Source: Chrysomallon squamiferum
Taxonomy: Eukaryota; Mollusca; Gastropoda; Neomphalida; Peltospiridae
NCBI GenBank assembly: GCA_012295275.1
Contig: CM022673.1
Span: 10,682,288-10,746,287 of the forward strand
Length of the DNA stretch: 64,000 nt
Direction: 5' to 3'
In this document: positions 1 to 13,000 of the stretch, one piece after another
Position numbering within the stretch: the stretch's first letter is position 1
Layout: every line of letters starts with the position of its first letter
Notes under the pieces: model-generated
Database searches by the model: none
The model's input: only the letters and a program-made list of their open reading frames with translations
Told to the model about the DNA's origin: nothing
Position numbers and translations under genes: made by a program

Positions 1-98
1 TAAACAACAAAAGCAAAATGTAATTTATGGATGGACATGGTAATTCCAATTAATTTACTTATTTAAATAATGTATTTTGATTATTTCATGGAAATCAC

Positions 99-582
99 CT
101 TCATCTGAGTCTTTTCCCCTAGAACATAGAGCGCCACCTTATGGAGTCCTTTTACAGAACTGTTAATCAGGTCACCTCGATAATCCAGACTCCCATTTGC
201 CTGCGACTGGGAATCAATGCTTGCTGAAGATATTCTGTTTTTACCTCTCAAGCTGCCTATTCGATTCATTGCTGAAATTTTATTTTAAAAAGAAAAAGAA
301 AAATACTTGTTAAACCTTTGATAATTAATGTCAAATGACTGGTGTATTAAAGATCTGTTTGCTCTTGACCTCTGGAGAATATCATTATAATGTAATTTAT
401 AACAGACAATTTGAAAATAATTAAATGTTCAGTAAATAATCACATGAATTTTGTTTTACCACTTTGACTTAATGAAGAAGGTTTTGTGTAATGCTAATAA
501 CAAATAACAATAATAATAGTTTCAGAAGGAAACAATATAAATTTAAATAATGCTTAATATTTTTTTTAGTATGATGATGATG

Positions 583-618
<36 letters not shown>

Positions 619-1864
619 TTATTTATAAAATTTTAATTTTTATTATTTATTTTTACTTAATTATTATTTAAATGTGTGCTAAAACAAAAAATGCATTTGT
701 TTTACTGTGCTGCATATGAAGCAATTACGATCAAACAAAAATAAATACATTTAAAAAATACTGTTTTGAAAAAAAAATAATAAAATAAATAAAAATTAAA
801 ATTAAAATTCAAAATTAAAATAGTATAAAAATTAAGAGAACAGAAGAAAACGAATTAAAACCTATGTTCAAATGACAGTTAAGGCTAATAAGCACATTCA
901 CTGACATTATAAAATTTTATTTCAGAAATAAAAAAGGAACAAATAAAATCCAAACTATTAGAATGAGTTTTTCATATTTTTCAGTTAGTTTTCCAGTTTT
1001 CCAAAATAACAGTGTTTCATTTCATATTCTAATTTAATTGATTTCCAAATAAAACCAAAAAAAAATAAAAATTAATTTTTGAAAATTCTGACACACAAAT
1101 CTATTCTAATATGTCTTTAATCTGCAAATAAATAAGTAAATAAATAAATAATGCACAATTTATAACATCTATAAACAAATAACATTATTTAATTAAAACA
1201 AAATTTTATTATTTTTTTAAATATGTAACTAAATAAATTACATGCCAAGCTAAAATTTCCACGTATTTACACACTGAATACTGAACATAAAATCATATTT
1301 AAAATAATAATAATAATAATAATAATTTGATAAAATCAACAAACTGAACTAAAATTAAGTTTATTAGTAACATATCTGATGCCCGTTTTATAACTTTTAA
1401 TTTAATATGTTGTTTTTGAAGAATTTAAACAATTAAAATTAATAAATTTTTTTCTGTATCTGCAAATTCTATAAATAAATGAATAAATTATTTTTAAAAT
1501 CTGATCAAATTAATTTTAAAAAAACCCAAATTTTTAATTATTGAACAAATAAAAATAATAATCTTCGTTATCACCACCATCATCATCATGATTATTATAA
1601 TAAAAATAATGGTAATAATAATGACAGCAGTTATAGTAATGATAATGCTAATATAAATTATGGATTATAAAGAAATCACTGATGGTTATAGTATTTTTGT
1701 GTTAATAATGTTAGTCTCTCATGTCTCATGCATGATGATAAATATTTGGTCAGTGTTATTTGATTTTTATTATTTATTATTTCTGGGGAGTATAATGTGA
1801 AATGAGAACGGACATAAATAATATGAATATATATTTTATGACACAGATACTGAATCAGTGTGAC

Positions 1865-1895
<31 letters not shown>

Positions 1896-3162
1896 ACAAT
1901 TCATTTGATAAGTGCCATGGAATACAAATTGTTAAGTTTTGATATCTGTAAAAATATAAATAATAATAAAGTTTAAATTTATTTTATTAAGTGTTTTTCA
2001 CTGAAGTAAAAAATACAATAATAAAAAACAAAAACAAACCAAAAATATAATAAAAATTACCATTTATACCCAAGGTTTACAAAAAAAAAAAAAAAAAAAA
2101 AAAAAACCAACCCTAAAAATAAAAATAACTAAAAAGAATAATAAAAAAAAAAAATATAAAATAAAATAAAATAAAATATATTTTCCAATTTTAGATAAAC
2201 ACTGTAGAAATGAGTTTATAAATATACATATAATGTATAATTTCTCTTTTCTTCTTCTTTTTTTTTTTTTTTTTAAATCTTGTTAATAAATAAATAATTT
2301 AAATTTCTGGAATTGAAAAGGATTTTGAAGATTAAATACATAGAAATAATTTTAAGATATTAACTGAAAATCGTAAGTTGTAGACAGTTATAATCTACCC
2401 ATGTTAAAAACCCGACAAAACAAACCCTACACATTCTACAACTGTTAGTATGGATAATGTTCTGCTAATAAACACAACATCTATCTTTCCATGCTTGATC
2501 CTAAATGTTACTCATACACATTAGATTGTTAGGTAACAATGCTCTGATTGATAATTTTCTTGCCTAAACCCGCCCCCCAAAAACCAACAATACCAAGGGG
2601 GAAAAAAACAACATATATGTATGTTATTTAAATTTATTCAATTTTATTTTATTTTATTTTGTTATATATATATAAATAAAATAAAATTGAATAAATTTAA
2701 ATAATATAAATAAATAAGTCATAAAAATAACAAAAAAAAAATAATAATAATAATCATAAAAATATCTGTTTTACAGCAAGCACATTGTGATCAGAGTCTT
2801 AGATATTTTTTTGATGACTATAATAAATGATAAATGCTAGCACCACAAACAGGACAAATGATGGACATCCACAAATGTAAATAAATTTAAAAAAAAAAAA
2901 GAAATTAAAAAATAAGAAATTAAAGACAGGTTTGAGCATAACAAATGATAACGTGCAAGGCTTGGATACTAATAAGTAAAAAAAAAAAAAAATGTTGTAA
3001 TACTTGGCCAGCCTCTTCGAGTACGCCTTGGCATAGTCAAAACTGAAATTTCAGAATTCATTTAGTTTAATTTTTTTTTGCATTTTTGTGGGTTTTTTGT
3101 TTTAAGTTCTTTTTGACAGGGGCAAATATAAAAAAAATATAAATAAATAAATATATAATATA

Positions 3163-3193
<31 letters not shown>

Positions 3194-6100
3194 TTAAATA
3201 TTAATGGTTACAAATATATATGTATTTATAATCCGAAATGTAGATTTACATCCTGTTAACTCACTTTTGTTTTTAAAAATTGCTAATCTTAATTTTTTAC
3301 CTTTAAATATATATATCTATTTCTATATATATATATATAAAATAATAAAATTTTATCGTCTGATCATAGGGTTAACATGAAATGACAAAAACAATACGTG
3401 AAGAATTTTTGAAAAGAAAAAAAGGATGATAAAAAAGATGTCATATTAACTCTTTGGACTCCATGTCCTGCTCTCATTCAGATAAATTACAATCCTCTTT
3501 TAAGTTATTAATAACACGATGTTTTGACTGGTGGTTGTAGGTGAAATAAAAGATATATTTTGTAATAGAAAAATAAAATACTGATTTCTAAAGTAGTTTT
3601 GTCGTACCAATGTCAGTGATAGCTGTTATTATTAGAAGGTGAGTTTATTGTGTGTAGAAAATCAAATGTCCTATTCCCTTGCTTTGTGTTAATTCAGAAA
3701 TAGGCCTGAGTCCAAAGGATTAATACAACAGCAAAAAAAAAAAAAATTAAAATATTTCTCAACTTTAACACAGATTAGATAGAGAAACAATAACTCAAAA
3801 TTTAAATGTTACTGAGCAAATTAGATATAGGAACAATCACTTAACTGACTGAAGCAAAGGAAAAAAATTAAATAAATAAATGGCCTTCCATAAAGTATGT
3901 ATGCCAAAAGGAAAAGGTGGGGATTACTGGGCATTACATTGAAGAAGTGTGCAAGTGACAGTCTACCGTAAACACACACACACAGACACAGACACAGACA
4001 TACAAACAGATATATATAAATGTTCATTTTGTTTTATTAACTGTTTTTTATTCTGCATCCAAGATTGGTGTATTGCTAAACTTGAAGGAGGGTGTGCATG
4101 TGTCAAAAGCAAATTTCTGATTTCGTGCATACACACTTTATGGATGGCTACCACATTTTAATGAATATATAATATAAATATAATGAAATAAGATAACAAA
4201 AATCCTCTTTTTCTTTATTTTGTTATATCCAAGTAATTACTGTTAAAATTCCAGCAATTTTTTTTACAAGATATCAGTAGTTATACTTTAATTTAACTAA
4301 AATAGTATTTTTGTTAATTATTTATAGTAAGTAATGAATTTCATACTGACAGGATAAAGGTCATGAAGTTAGTAAAACTCAGGGTATTTATGTTTAATTT
4401 ATGACTCTTATTAAATCAAAAAATCAAAATGATTTGGCAGCAAAATTATGGGATGTGAAGGCATATTAAAAACTGTCAAACTTAAATAAAATTGTTATTA
4501 AGTCAAGCAAAAATGGTTTAAAAAGCGGAATTAATATTGCTTCCCTCACTTTTGGTGGATACTTTTTGTAAAGCAAAATATTTATAATATTCATTTTATA
4601 GAACTCATTCAATAACTTAATTATTCATCATTAATGAAATAATAATTATAGAACAGTACAGAAGCTTATACTACGGAAAATAAATATTTAACAAAAGAAA
4701 TAAAAAAACATACATTTAATAAAGAAATCAGTGCAGAGTCTGAATATATAATAATAAGATTTACAACATATTAAATAAATAAACTTTTAACAATCCAGAA
4801 TAAAAATTAAAATATTACAAAAAATTAACTTACAGCCGGGTTTGGATTTGCGACCACCATTTCCACGACTTGCTGAATTTGCTTTATATGAAGGGTGCAG
4901 GTGAAGGTCGGGTGTCTCTGGGATGTTCAGAGAGTCTGCCGCGCCCACCATCATCAGGGAATTGAGGCTGGTGAGGGAGTCGCTGTATGACGCGTTGTGG
5001 TGCGAACGACTGCTGCATGGAGTAGCAGACACCAGCGACATGAAGTACTTCTCCTGTTCAATACTCGACGAAGCTTCTCCACTTGAAGTGCCTGGAAAAT
5101 TTAAATAACAAACAAATAAAAAAATAATAATAATAAATAAAAAAAAATTAAACAAAATAATAATAAAAATAAAATAAAAAATGTTTTAAAAAATAAATGA
5201 ATAAAAAAGTAAATAAAACAAAATAAAATAAAATGCCTAAAATCAATTGAAATCAAAGTAATATTAAATTAAATATAAAAAAAATAAATAAAATAAAATA
5301 AAAATAAAACAAAATAAGTAAAAAATTCAAGAGAACAAAGAATCAGTGTTCAATTACAAAATATTTTGTTTATTTTCTAATTTATTAAATAAACAGTTGT
5401 GTTAACCATCAGCTGAAATACATTATTTATTCACAGACTGTTTTTTATATCTTATAGACACCTTTTTTGTGCTGACAAGCAGAATAACTAAATGCACAAA
5501 TTTCAATATGATTACATTAATTTTTTTCAAAATAGTCTGAAAATACTAGCAATAAAAATAAAGTTTTTCTGCAATATTTTTATATTCTTGGCAGCAAATA
5601 AAACTGAATAATAATTTTCTATTCATAATTTGTAATTTTTTTTTTTTTTACGCAGTTCAACAGCTTGATATTCTCAAATAACAAATTTTATAAGAAAACA
5701 GAAAATTACTGAACATCTACCAACCTGTGGAAGGGTTGTGCCTCAGCATTCCCATCAAACCTCGACTGTGAAAGCCACTTGCACGCAGCAGTAAACCTTT
5801 TGTTCTAGAGTGACGCCAGCATATAACAGGAAACCTGAAGAAGAAAAAAAATCAATCTATCTATCTATACACACACACATGAAGTCCACGATTTTCAAAA
5901 ATTGTAAAAATAAATGAGGAAAACAAGATATTCAAAAACACTCATGACATGTAACTTAAAGATAGTGTTTCTATAAAAGAAGAAGTTTTGAAAATAAGAA
6001 TGAAAACCAAAAAATGTATCATTCCTTTTATAATATAATTCTTAAAATATATTTTAAACTGTTGTTTTTTTTTGTTGTTTTTTTCATTATTATTTTCAAT

Positions 6101-9065
6101 ACTGTTTATGGTAATTTGAACTTACCATGCAATTTTTTTTTTTTTTTTTTTTTTTTTAATTAAATTTCTCTTTTTTTTAACTTTCATTTTAATTAAAATA
6201 TTTTATTTGCTTATAAGTAGTATGAAAATTTCATTGACTAGAAATGCTTGAATGTGTGATGTTTTATTATTAAATATTTTAATTGTTCTTAAAGTGAAAT
6301 AAGTAATAGAAATACCTGTACTGTCTGTGACATCGTGCAAACTTTCGTATACTTTCGTCTGTCACTGACTGAGGTACAACAAGCAGGGCTGGGTAGCTGT
6401 GCATACAAAACAGTGATTTCAATAACAATTAGAAAACAAGTCTAAAATGCAGTTACATATCAGGAATCACGTGATATTAGAAAAAAATTAAGGGCATTAC
6501 CATGAATGATGCGATATATAAAAAAAGTGATATTAGAATAAAACATTTTTAAGGTATTATCATGAATCAAGTGATATTAGAAAAAAAAGTTTGAGAGTAT
6601 TATCACAAATCACTTGATCTTAAAAAACATGTTTTGAGGGTTATTATAACGAATGAAGTGATATTAGAGAAAAAAAGACAGAGTAAATAAATAGTATTTG
6701 GATCATCTTTATATAGGCCAGGCGAGGAAAAGAACAGTTTTGTTCTGCGAAATTAGTGTGTGAACATCTATGCATTTGTATTATAGTTGTATATCAATAA
6801 TATTTCTTTTAACTTTATATGGTTACTATATTAGGCTAAAACAAAAAAAATAATAATATAAAAATTTAAAAAAATTCTAAGACAAACCTTCTACATACAG
6901 AGTAGCTCAAGTTGGCTGTTGAGATTTAGACAAATTAATAGTTTTAATTATTACTTTTTATTTTTCATCTAAATAATTTTTTTTATTTTTCAGACAAACC
7001 TTCTGCAGACTGAGTAACTCTTGTTGACTGTGGAGATCCGGAAGGGCTCTGAATGAGACTTTTGACCAGGAGTAGACAGGCTGCCCAGTCCAAGACGCTC
7101 CAGATCCTGGTAACTCGACCTCTCCATCAGTCTCTCCAGGTTCTTAGGATCACTGGACAAAGAGTTTGTGAACTCGTTCTCATCAATCACTGGGAAAAAA
7201 AAAAAAAAAAAAAAAATGGGACCTCACACACACACATATTTTAATATTTATGGTATTATTAGGCTTAGGAGCAAAACTTAAAATGTATTTTTTATTTTTT
7301 TTATTTTTTAAATTTGTTTTGTATACATATGGAAAAAATAAAATGAAACCAGAATATAATTTAAATTTATCTATGAAGAAACACAAAAGGTTTATCAGAG
7401 AAGTCAGAATGCAAGCATGCATAAAACTTTATCACTGGAAACAAGTCATTACAAGATAGTTATAAACTGTGAGTAAAAAGGTATCAAAACTAAAATATGC
7501 ATATATATAGTTTATTTCATTTTCTAGAAAAATATTTTTTTTTATCAATTTAGAACTATATTTTATCTGCAGATACTTTAAATAATGACTGACATATATA
7601 ATCTGTTTGAAACATTATATTTTTTAAATTTGCATTTTCTTTTTTTTTCTTTTTTTTAATTCTTTAAAAAAAAAATTCCCATTAAGTATTCCATTTAATC
7701 TTGTACAAGATGCCACTTACTTGACAGATCATCAAATATCTCACTGCTTGGTCTCTCAGACTCGCTGTCAGATGATCTTGGTGAAATGTTCTTTCGTAAC
7801 ATTGGTGGTGTTGGAAGCACGTATTTCTGTTTATGTGTGGCTGGCTTCGACTTGATCCCTGCCTTTCTAGCTGTCTTCAACAGCGTCTTCTTAGCAAAAT
7901 GTCTGTTGAAAAACAAATAAAGGTTCTTTGATTTTTACATTAAAAACTTAAATTAGAAGTTATTATTTTTTTTCAAGTTGAAATAAATGAAGAAATATTT
8001 GTGTACAAGATTTGTTAGCAACATATGTTTTTAAAAAAAAAAAAAAAAAAAAAAGGTTCTTTGATTTTTAACATATTAATTTTAAATAACTGTTTTTTTT
8101 GTAAATTGTTTAAAGGAAAAAATGAGTTAACACACATTGTAACATTTGTATAAAATATATTTCAAACATATTTATGTATCTTCCTGGTATTTGAGCACCA
8201 TTATATCATGGGCTACTCTTATTGACAGCAAGACATTTTTATATCCATTTTAACAGAGAAAGGAAACTGCAACTCATAGAATAGTATCTGATCCACCAGT
8301 AATGGAGCCATGTTTGGAATGGGATATAAACGAATGATAATGCTAATGTACCTTAGAGAGGCATTCTTTTCTTTATGCTTGCTGAGTGGAGTGGCTTCCT
8401 GGACCATGTGACCAATGAATGCGTACGTGACTGAACACATTGGGTGGGTTCCGCACCTTATTAACGAGTTTACGGAATGTTTCAACATTTTCTGAACCCA
8501 CTTCTTCATCAAAAGCGATTTTCATCAACTAGAAGAAGAAGAAGAAAAAAATAAAATCAAACATAGATCGTTTTAAAAGTCATATCAAATATACTGAACA
8601 TAATTCTACGTGTTTCAGCCAAACATTCTCCTCCTAACTTCCATACACAAAATAATTACTGCATCGTTTTCCTTTTAATTTGAAAATGTTTTTCTTCATA
8701 ATTATTTTTTAAATAAAAATCTTGTTAAAGAATTTACTGGTGAATGAAACATGTTCACTTATAGGCAAGACATCACAGTCCAGTGTATGAGACTACAATA
8801 CACTGCAATGTATTTCATTTTATAACAAACATTAACCTTCAGTGAATATAAATGCATCAAGTTTTAATTTTATAATGAAGACTTTACACAGTTTTCTAAC
8901 CTGAAACACATTCGAGCGGAGTTGCAGCCCTTCCTGTGCCCACTGGTCAATATGTGGGATATACTGGACGCTGATCTTCTTTTCACGGGTCAAAGTGGAC
9001 ACCGGGAAACTGCGTATCACAATATGCTCACAAGCTGAAAAAAAAAAAATAATAAATAAAAATAA

Positions 9066-9100
<35 letters not shown>

Positions 9101-9994
9101 GAAAATTATAATAAAGAATAAAAATATATATAAATTTTTATTAAAGTGAAGATTTAGTTATTCAAACAAATAACTCAAATAGATTTTGAATAATTTGTTT
9201 TTATTTGTTTTAAAAGCCACTCTTTATTAATAATAAAGTTTATGATACAAGAAAATAATAATAATACAAAATATGGAAAACAAATTACAAAAGTGAAGCT
9301 TTAGTGACTTAAACAAATAGCATAAAAATATTTTGGATAATTTATGTTTTGCTTGCTTTTCTTACAACCATTCTTTACCGATAAAAGTTTTTAATAAAAT
9401 AAAATAAAACACTTAAAAAACAAATTATTTTGTGTTTTGTTTGTGTTTTACAGCCAATCTTTATTAATAATAAAGTGGACTAAATATGAAAAATAATTTG
9501 ATGAAACTTCTGAATCAATTGTAATTTTATTTTAAATAATTATAACAGAATTTCAGTCCAGAAAATTAACATGGAAAAATGAAAACAACTGCTCAAATTA
9601 TGGAGTAGGATATATTTTCACTAACTTTTAGATACAGTGTGACAAGTACAATACATTTTCACTAATTTTAGGCACAGTGTATTGCCTATGGTACATCTTT
9701 ACTAAATTTTAGATCTGAAGGGATCAACAAAATACAACATACCTAGAGGATCACAAGGTGTGCCCTTGAAGAGAATCCTGTATGTTGTGAGAAAGACTGC
9801 ACCTTCAGAGGGGAGGAGATTAGGCCCTCCCATGATACCGCCTGTACCCTCCTCTCGGCCGTCAGGGAGGAGGTAGACCCGCAGGCCATCCATAACTATC
9901 TCTTCACCGGGCAGCAATGTTGGATTCAATATTTTTGGCTAAAAATAAAAAATAAATTATAAAAAAAATAAATAAATATATATATATGTGTCTC

Positions 9995-10030
<36 letters not shown>

Positions 10031-13000
10031 TTAAATATATAAACACAAAATCACAACAATAATAAATAATAATAATTTTAAAATCATCATCATCATAATA
10101 ATAATAATAATAATAAATAAAAAAAAAATAATAATAAAAAAAAAAATAATAATAAAAATTAAATATTCATAAGTTTTACGTTTGGTAAGAATGTTTTATT
10201 TATATACAAATAAAATTACCTTTTGTATTGGAGGTAGTCTCTTGCTCTCCTTAGATACTGATTCAAGAGTTTCAATATGCATAGATAAATAACAATGATA
10301 ACCTGAAAAAAATAAAATAAAAAAAATAAATAAATGTAAAATATACTAAATAATAATAAATTAAGTTGTTATATACAAAACATTGTACACACTAAAAAAT
10401 AAATAAAATATGAAAATGTAAAAAAGAGGAATGAATAAAGTGTCTAAGACTCTCAAAATATCACATGGAAGTTATTTTACATACATTTTGTTTTGTTCTG
10501 ATTTTTTTAAACATTACCTGGAATCATTTGATGCAAAGATTTAATATGGTCCTGAGTGACACCTCCTTCATTGCATACTTTGTCGACAAAGCGAGTGACA
10601 AATCTAATGACACTGGAGCCCACATCAGAATGTTCTGTTTCATCAAATCCACTCTCAGCATCGAAACTATCACTTTCTGCAATACTGAAATAAATATTTC
10701 AAAATGATTAATTTCTTTAGTTTCACAGAGCCAACAGAACACAAAATGATCCATTGCTGGTTACTGGATATTAAACTTCAGTGATTTTTGGTATATTTTC
10801 CTCACAGGAACCTCATCAGAATTTAAACAAACAAACAAACAAACAAACAAACAAACAAACAAATAAATAAATAAATAAATAAATATAAATCAAATGAAAA
10901 ACGGGTAAATAAGATAAATAAATAAATAAAAGTAAAAAAAAAATGAGTAAATAAAATAAAAAAGTATTTAAGATGAAAACATATTGCTCAAGTATTTTTT
11001 TTCCTAAATAATTTATTTGCATGCTGGATAAGAAAAATAAAGAAAATAGTCATTTGGAAGTATGTCTTAGGCAGCACACACACACACAAACATGCAAAAA
11101 AACCTACTAAAAAGTCAATCTGTGACCAAAATGTGGAGAATGAAGTGTTAAATTTCACTGCAATTTGTTGGGCCTGCATTTTATATCCTTCAGCTACAGA
11201 CAAATCAACAATGACATATACTTATCTGCACTGTTTAAAATATACACTTTAATGTCTTACCTGGTTGTGATATTGCTGTTGCTGTTACTCTCACCATCAA
11301 ACCCTGTGAGGTTCTTGTGGGAACGGTTCACATCAAGGGGAACCAGCATGTACACCATTCTGTTAGCATAGTGAATGGCCTGACTATAAACTGTGGACTC
11401 CTCATTCAGAACCATCTCCTGCTGCTGCTCTTTGGGTACATTGGCCCACACTCTCAGCTACAGAACACAGACAAGTAAACACTGAATTACAGGCTTGTTG
11501 ATTAAAATAGTGAGTTGGAACAAAGGTTTGTTGTGTTTAGACAAGTCCATCACCCAGAAAGATGCCAAAATCTGGAAGGATGGTTTCATGAATATGACAA
11601 ATAGTTGTGGAATAAGTCCAGGTAAAAATATCAAAATACTGTCTGTGAATTTTAGGTTTAAAAAAAAATAGCTGTGAATTTTTTATCCAACCCAGTACAA
11701 ATCTAGTTCAAACTGTACATTCAAATATTAAATAAAATTCCACACTGGACATTATCAGGTATAAAAACATTTTTTTTTTTTTTTTTAATATTATATACAA
11801 TATCTGCAGCTGCCATATTATAAACCTGTTCTTAAACACATCCAGCTTAGATGCTTTTAATTATCACAAAATTCACATGAAAATCTTTAAAATTCAAAGT
11901 AGATATCAAACCATTTGACTGGCTTCCAGAAACCTGAATTTAGAATGTGTCTTAATTTGTTAAATACATGTTTGTTATTTACTTTTCATTCTTTTATGTC
12001 TTAAGCTTTTGTCAGGAAAACCAGAAAACACAGTAATCCAGATCACCTTCAGTACTGAGCCTGCCAGATAAATAGTCTGGTATCTGTAATCACTGAGAAC
12101 TAATCCTTGCTGACAAGGCATACTCTGGACTAATGTGAATTACAATAATAATACCTGTTCTGCTGCTATTTCCAGTGCATTGATTTCACGAGAATGAAGA
12201 GAGGACTCTGATGACCTGTGACAGTCAACTGTTGATGAACACCTGCTGTGGCTGCTGCAGTCTAACGTCTACAACAACAACAAACACTGGGTTTTCAAAA
12301 TACTCGTTATTAGTGGATGTTGTTAATAAATAAATAAATAAAAACATCCAATTAACATAATTCATTGAAACTAAAAATACTAAACATCAAATTTGCAAAA
12401 CTTAATGAAACAAAAGCTAACAAACACTGAATTTATATAATTCATTAAAAATTTTTTTTTTAAATAAAAATAATAAATGTTGACTTTACAAAAGTCATTA
12501 AAAAAACAATATTCTTAACAAAATGAAACAATTGTCTTTTGTGACCACACTGTTATTTTTATGATCATTTATGTAATATTATGATTAGAAAACTGATACA
12601 TTAAAATCTATTTACAAGGAAAAAATATTCACACAAATATACAGATGTGCTTATATACATAAACACTTCAGAAAAAAAGTCACAGCTATGACTAAAATCA
12701 AATGATGAACCTAAGTGAAAATTACAAAAACTTAAAAAGACATATAAAAACAATAAAAACAAAAACTACAACAAACAAACAAAATAAGATTTCTAGATGA
12801 TGTCCACCTCTCTAATTGGCTGAGCATTCTGCGATTTGTCCATCAGCAGATGTTCCTCGTACTGGGGCAGGTACAAGTGTCGAATCTGTTTCTGAACATC
12901 CTGGTAAAACGACTGCTCCCAGAACTGGTGATTCGACCACACAGCATGGTCCTGAACACAAGTGTAAGCAAACTGGATAACACCAGTACAGAGTTTCTGT

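Larger units (their letters stand above)
99..7189 (-). other. Sbf: Sbf exons 26-30: start of the inactive myotubularin phosphatase domain
   Basis: Residues about 1127-1398. Exon 26 gives [16 protein letters not shown] and [18 protein letters not shown]. Exon 27 gives [15 protein letters not shown] and exon 28 gives [20 protein letters not shown]. Exon 29 is serine-rich and contains [16 protein letters not shown], with a low-complexity insert typical of SBF proteins. Exon 30 ends [17 protein letters not shown], matching the conserved ALYIFGEK segment. The degenerate Cys-x5-Arg loop and the C-terminal PH domain would be encoded left of position 1. Confidence 0.9.
8352..10302 (-). other. Sbf: Sbf exons 21-24: GRAM/PH-G domain
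   Basis: Residues about 870-1066. Exon 21 ends [20 protein letters not shown], a near-invariant family lead-in. Exon 22 has [20 protein letters not shown], then [20 protein letters not shown]. Exon 23 has [19 protein letters not shown] and [11 protein letters not shown]. Exon 24 has [24 protein letters not shown] domains of myotubularins bind phosphoinositides. Exon 24 is frameshifted halfway (see the separate entry). Confidence 0.93.

Noticed and set aside
6888-6915. Annotating the Sbf exon 26 duplicate as a real exon
   Set aside because: Only a weak acceptor and an upstream in-frame stop; kept as a finding pending transcript evidence.
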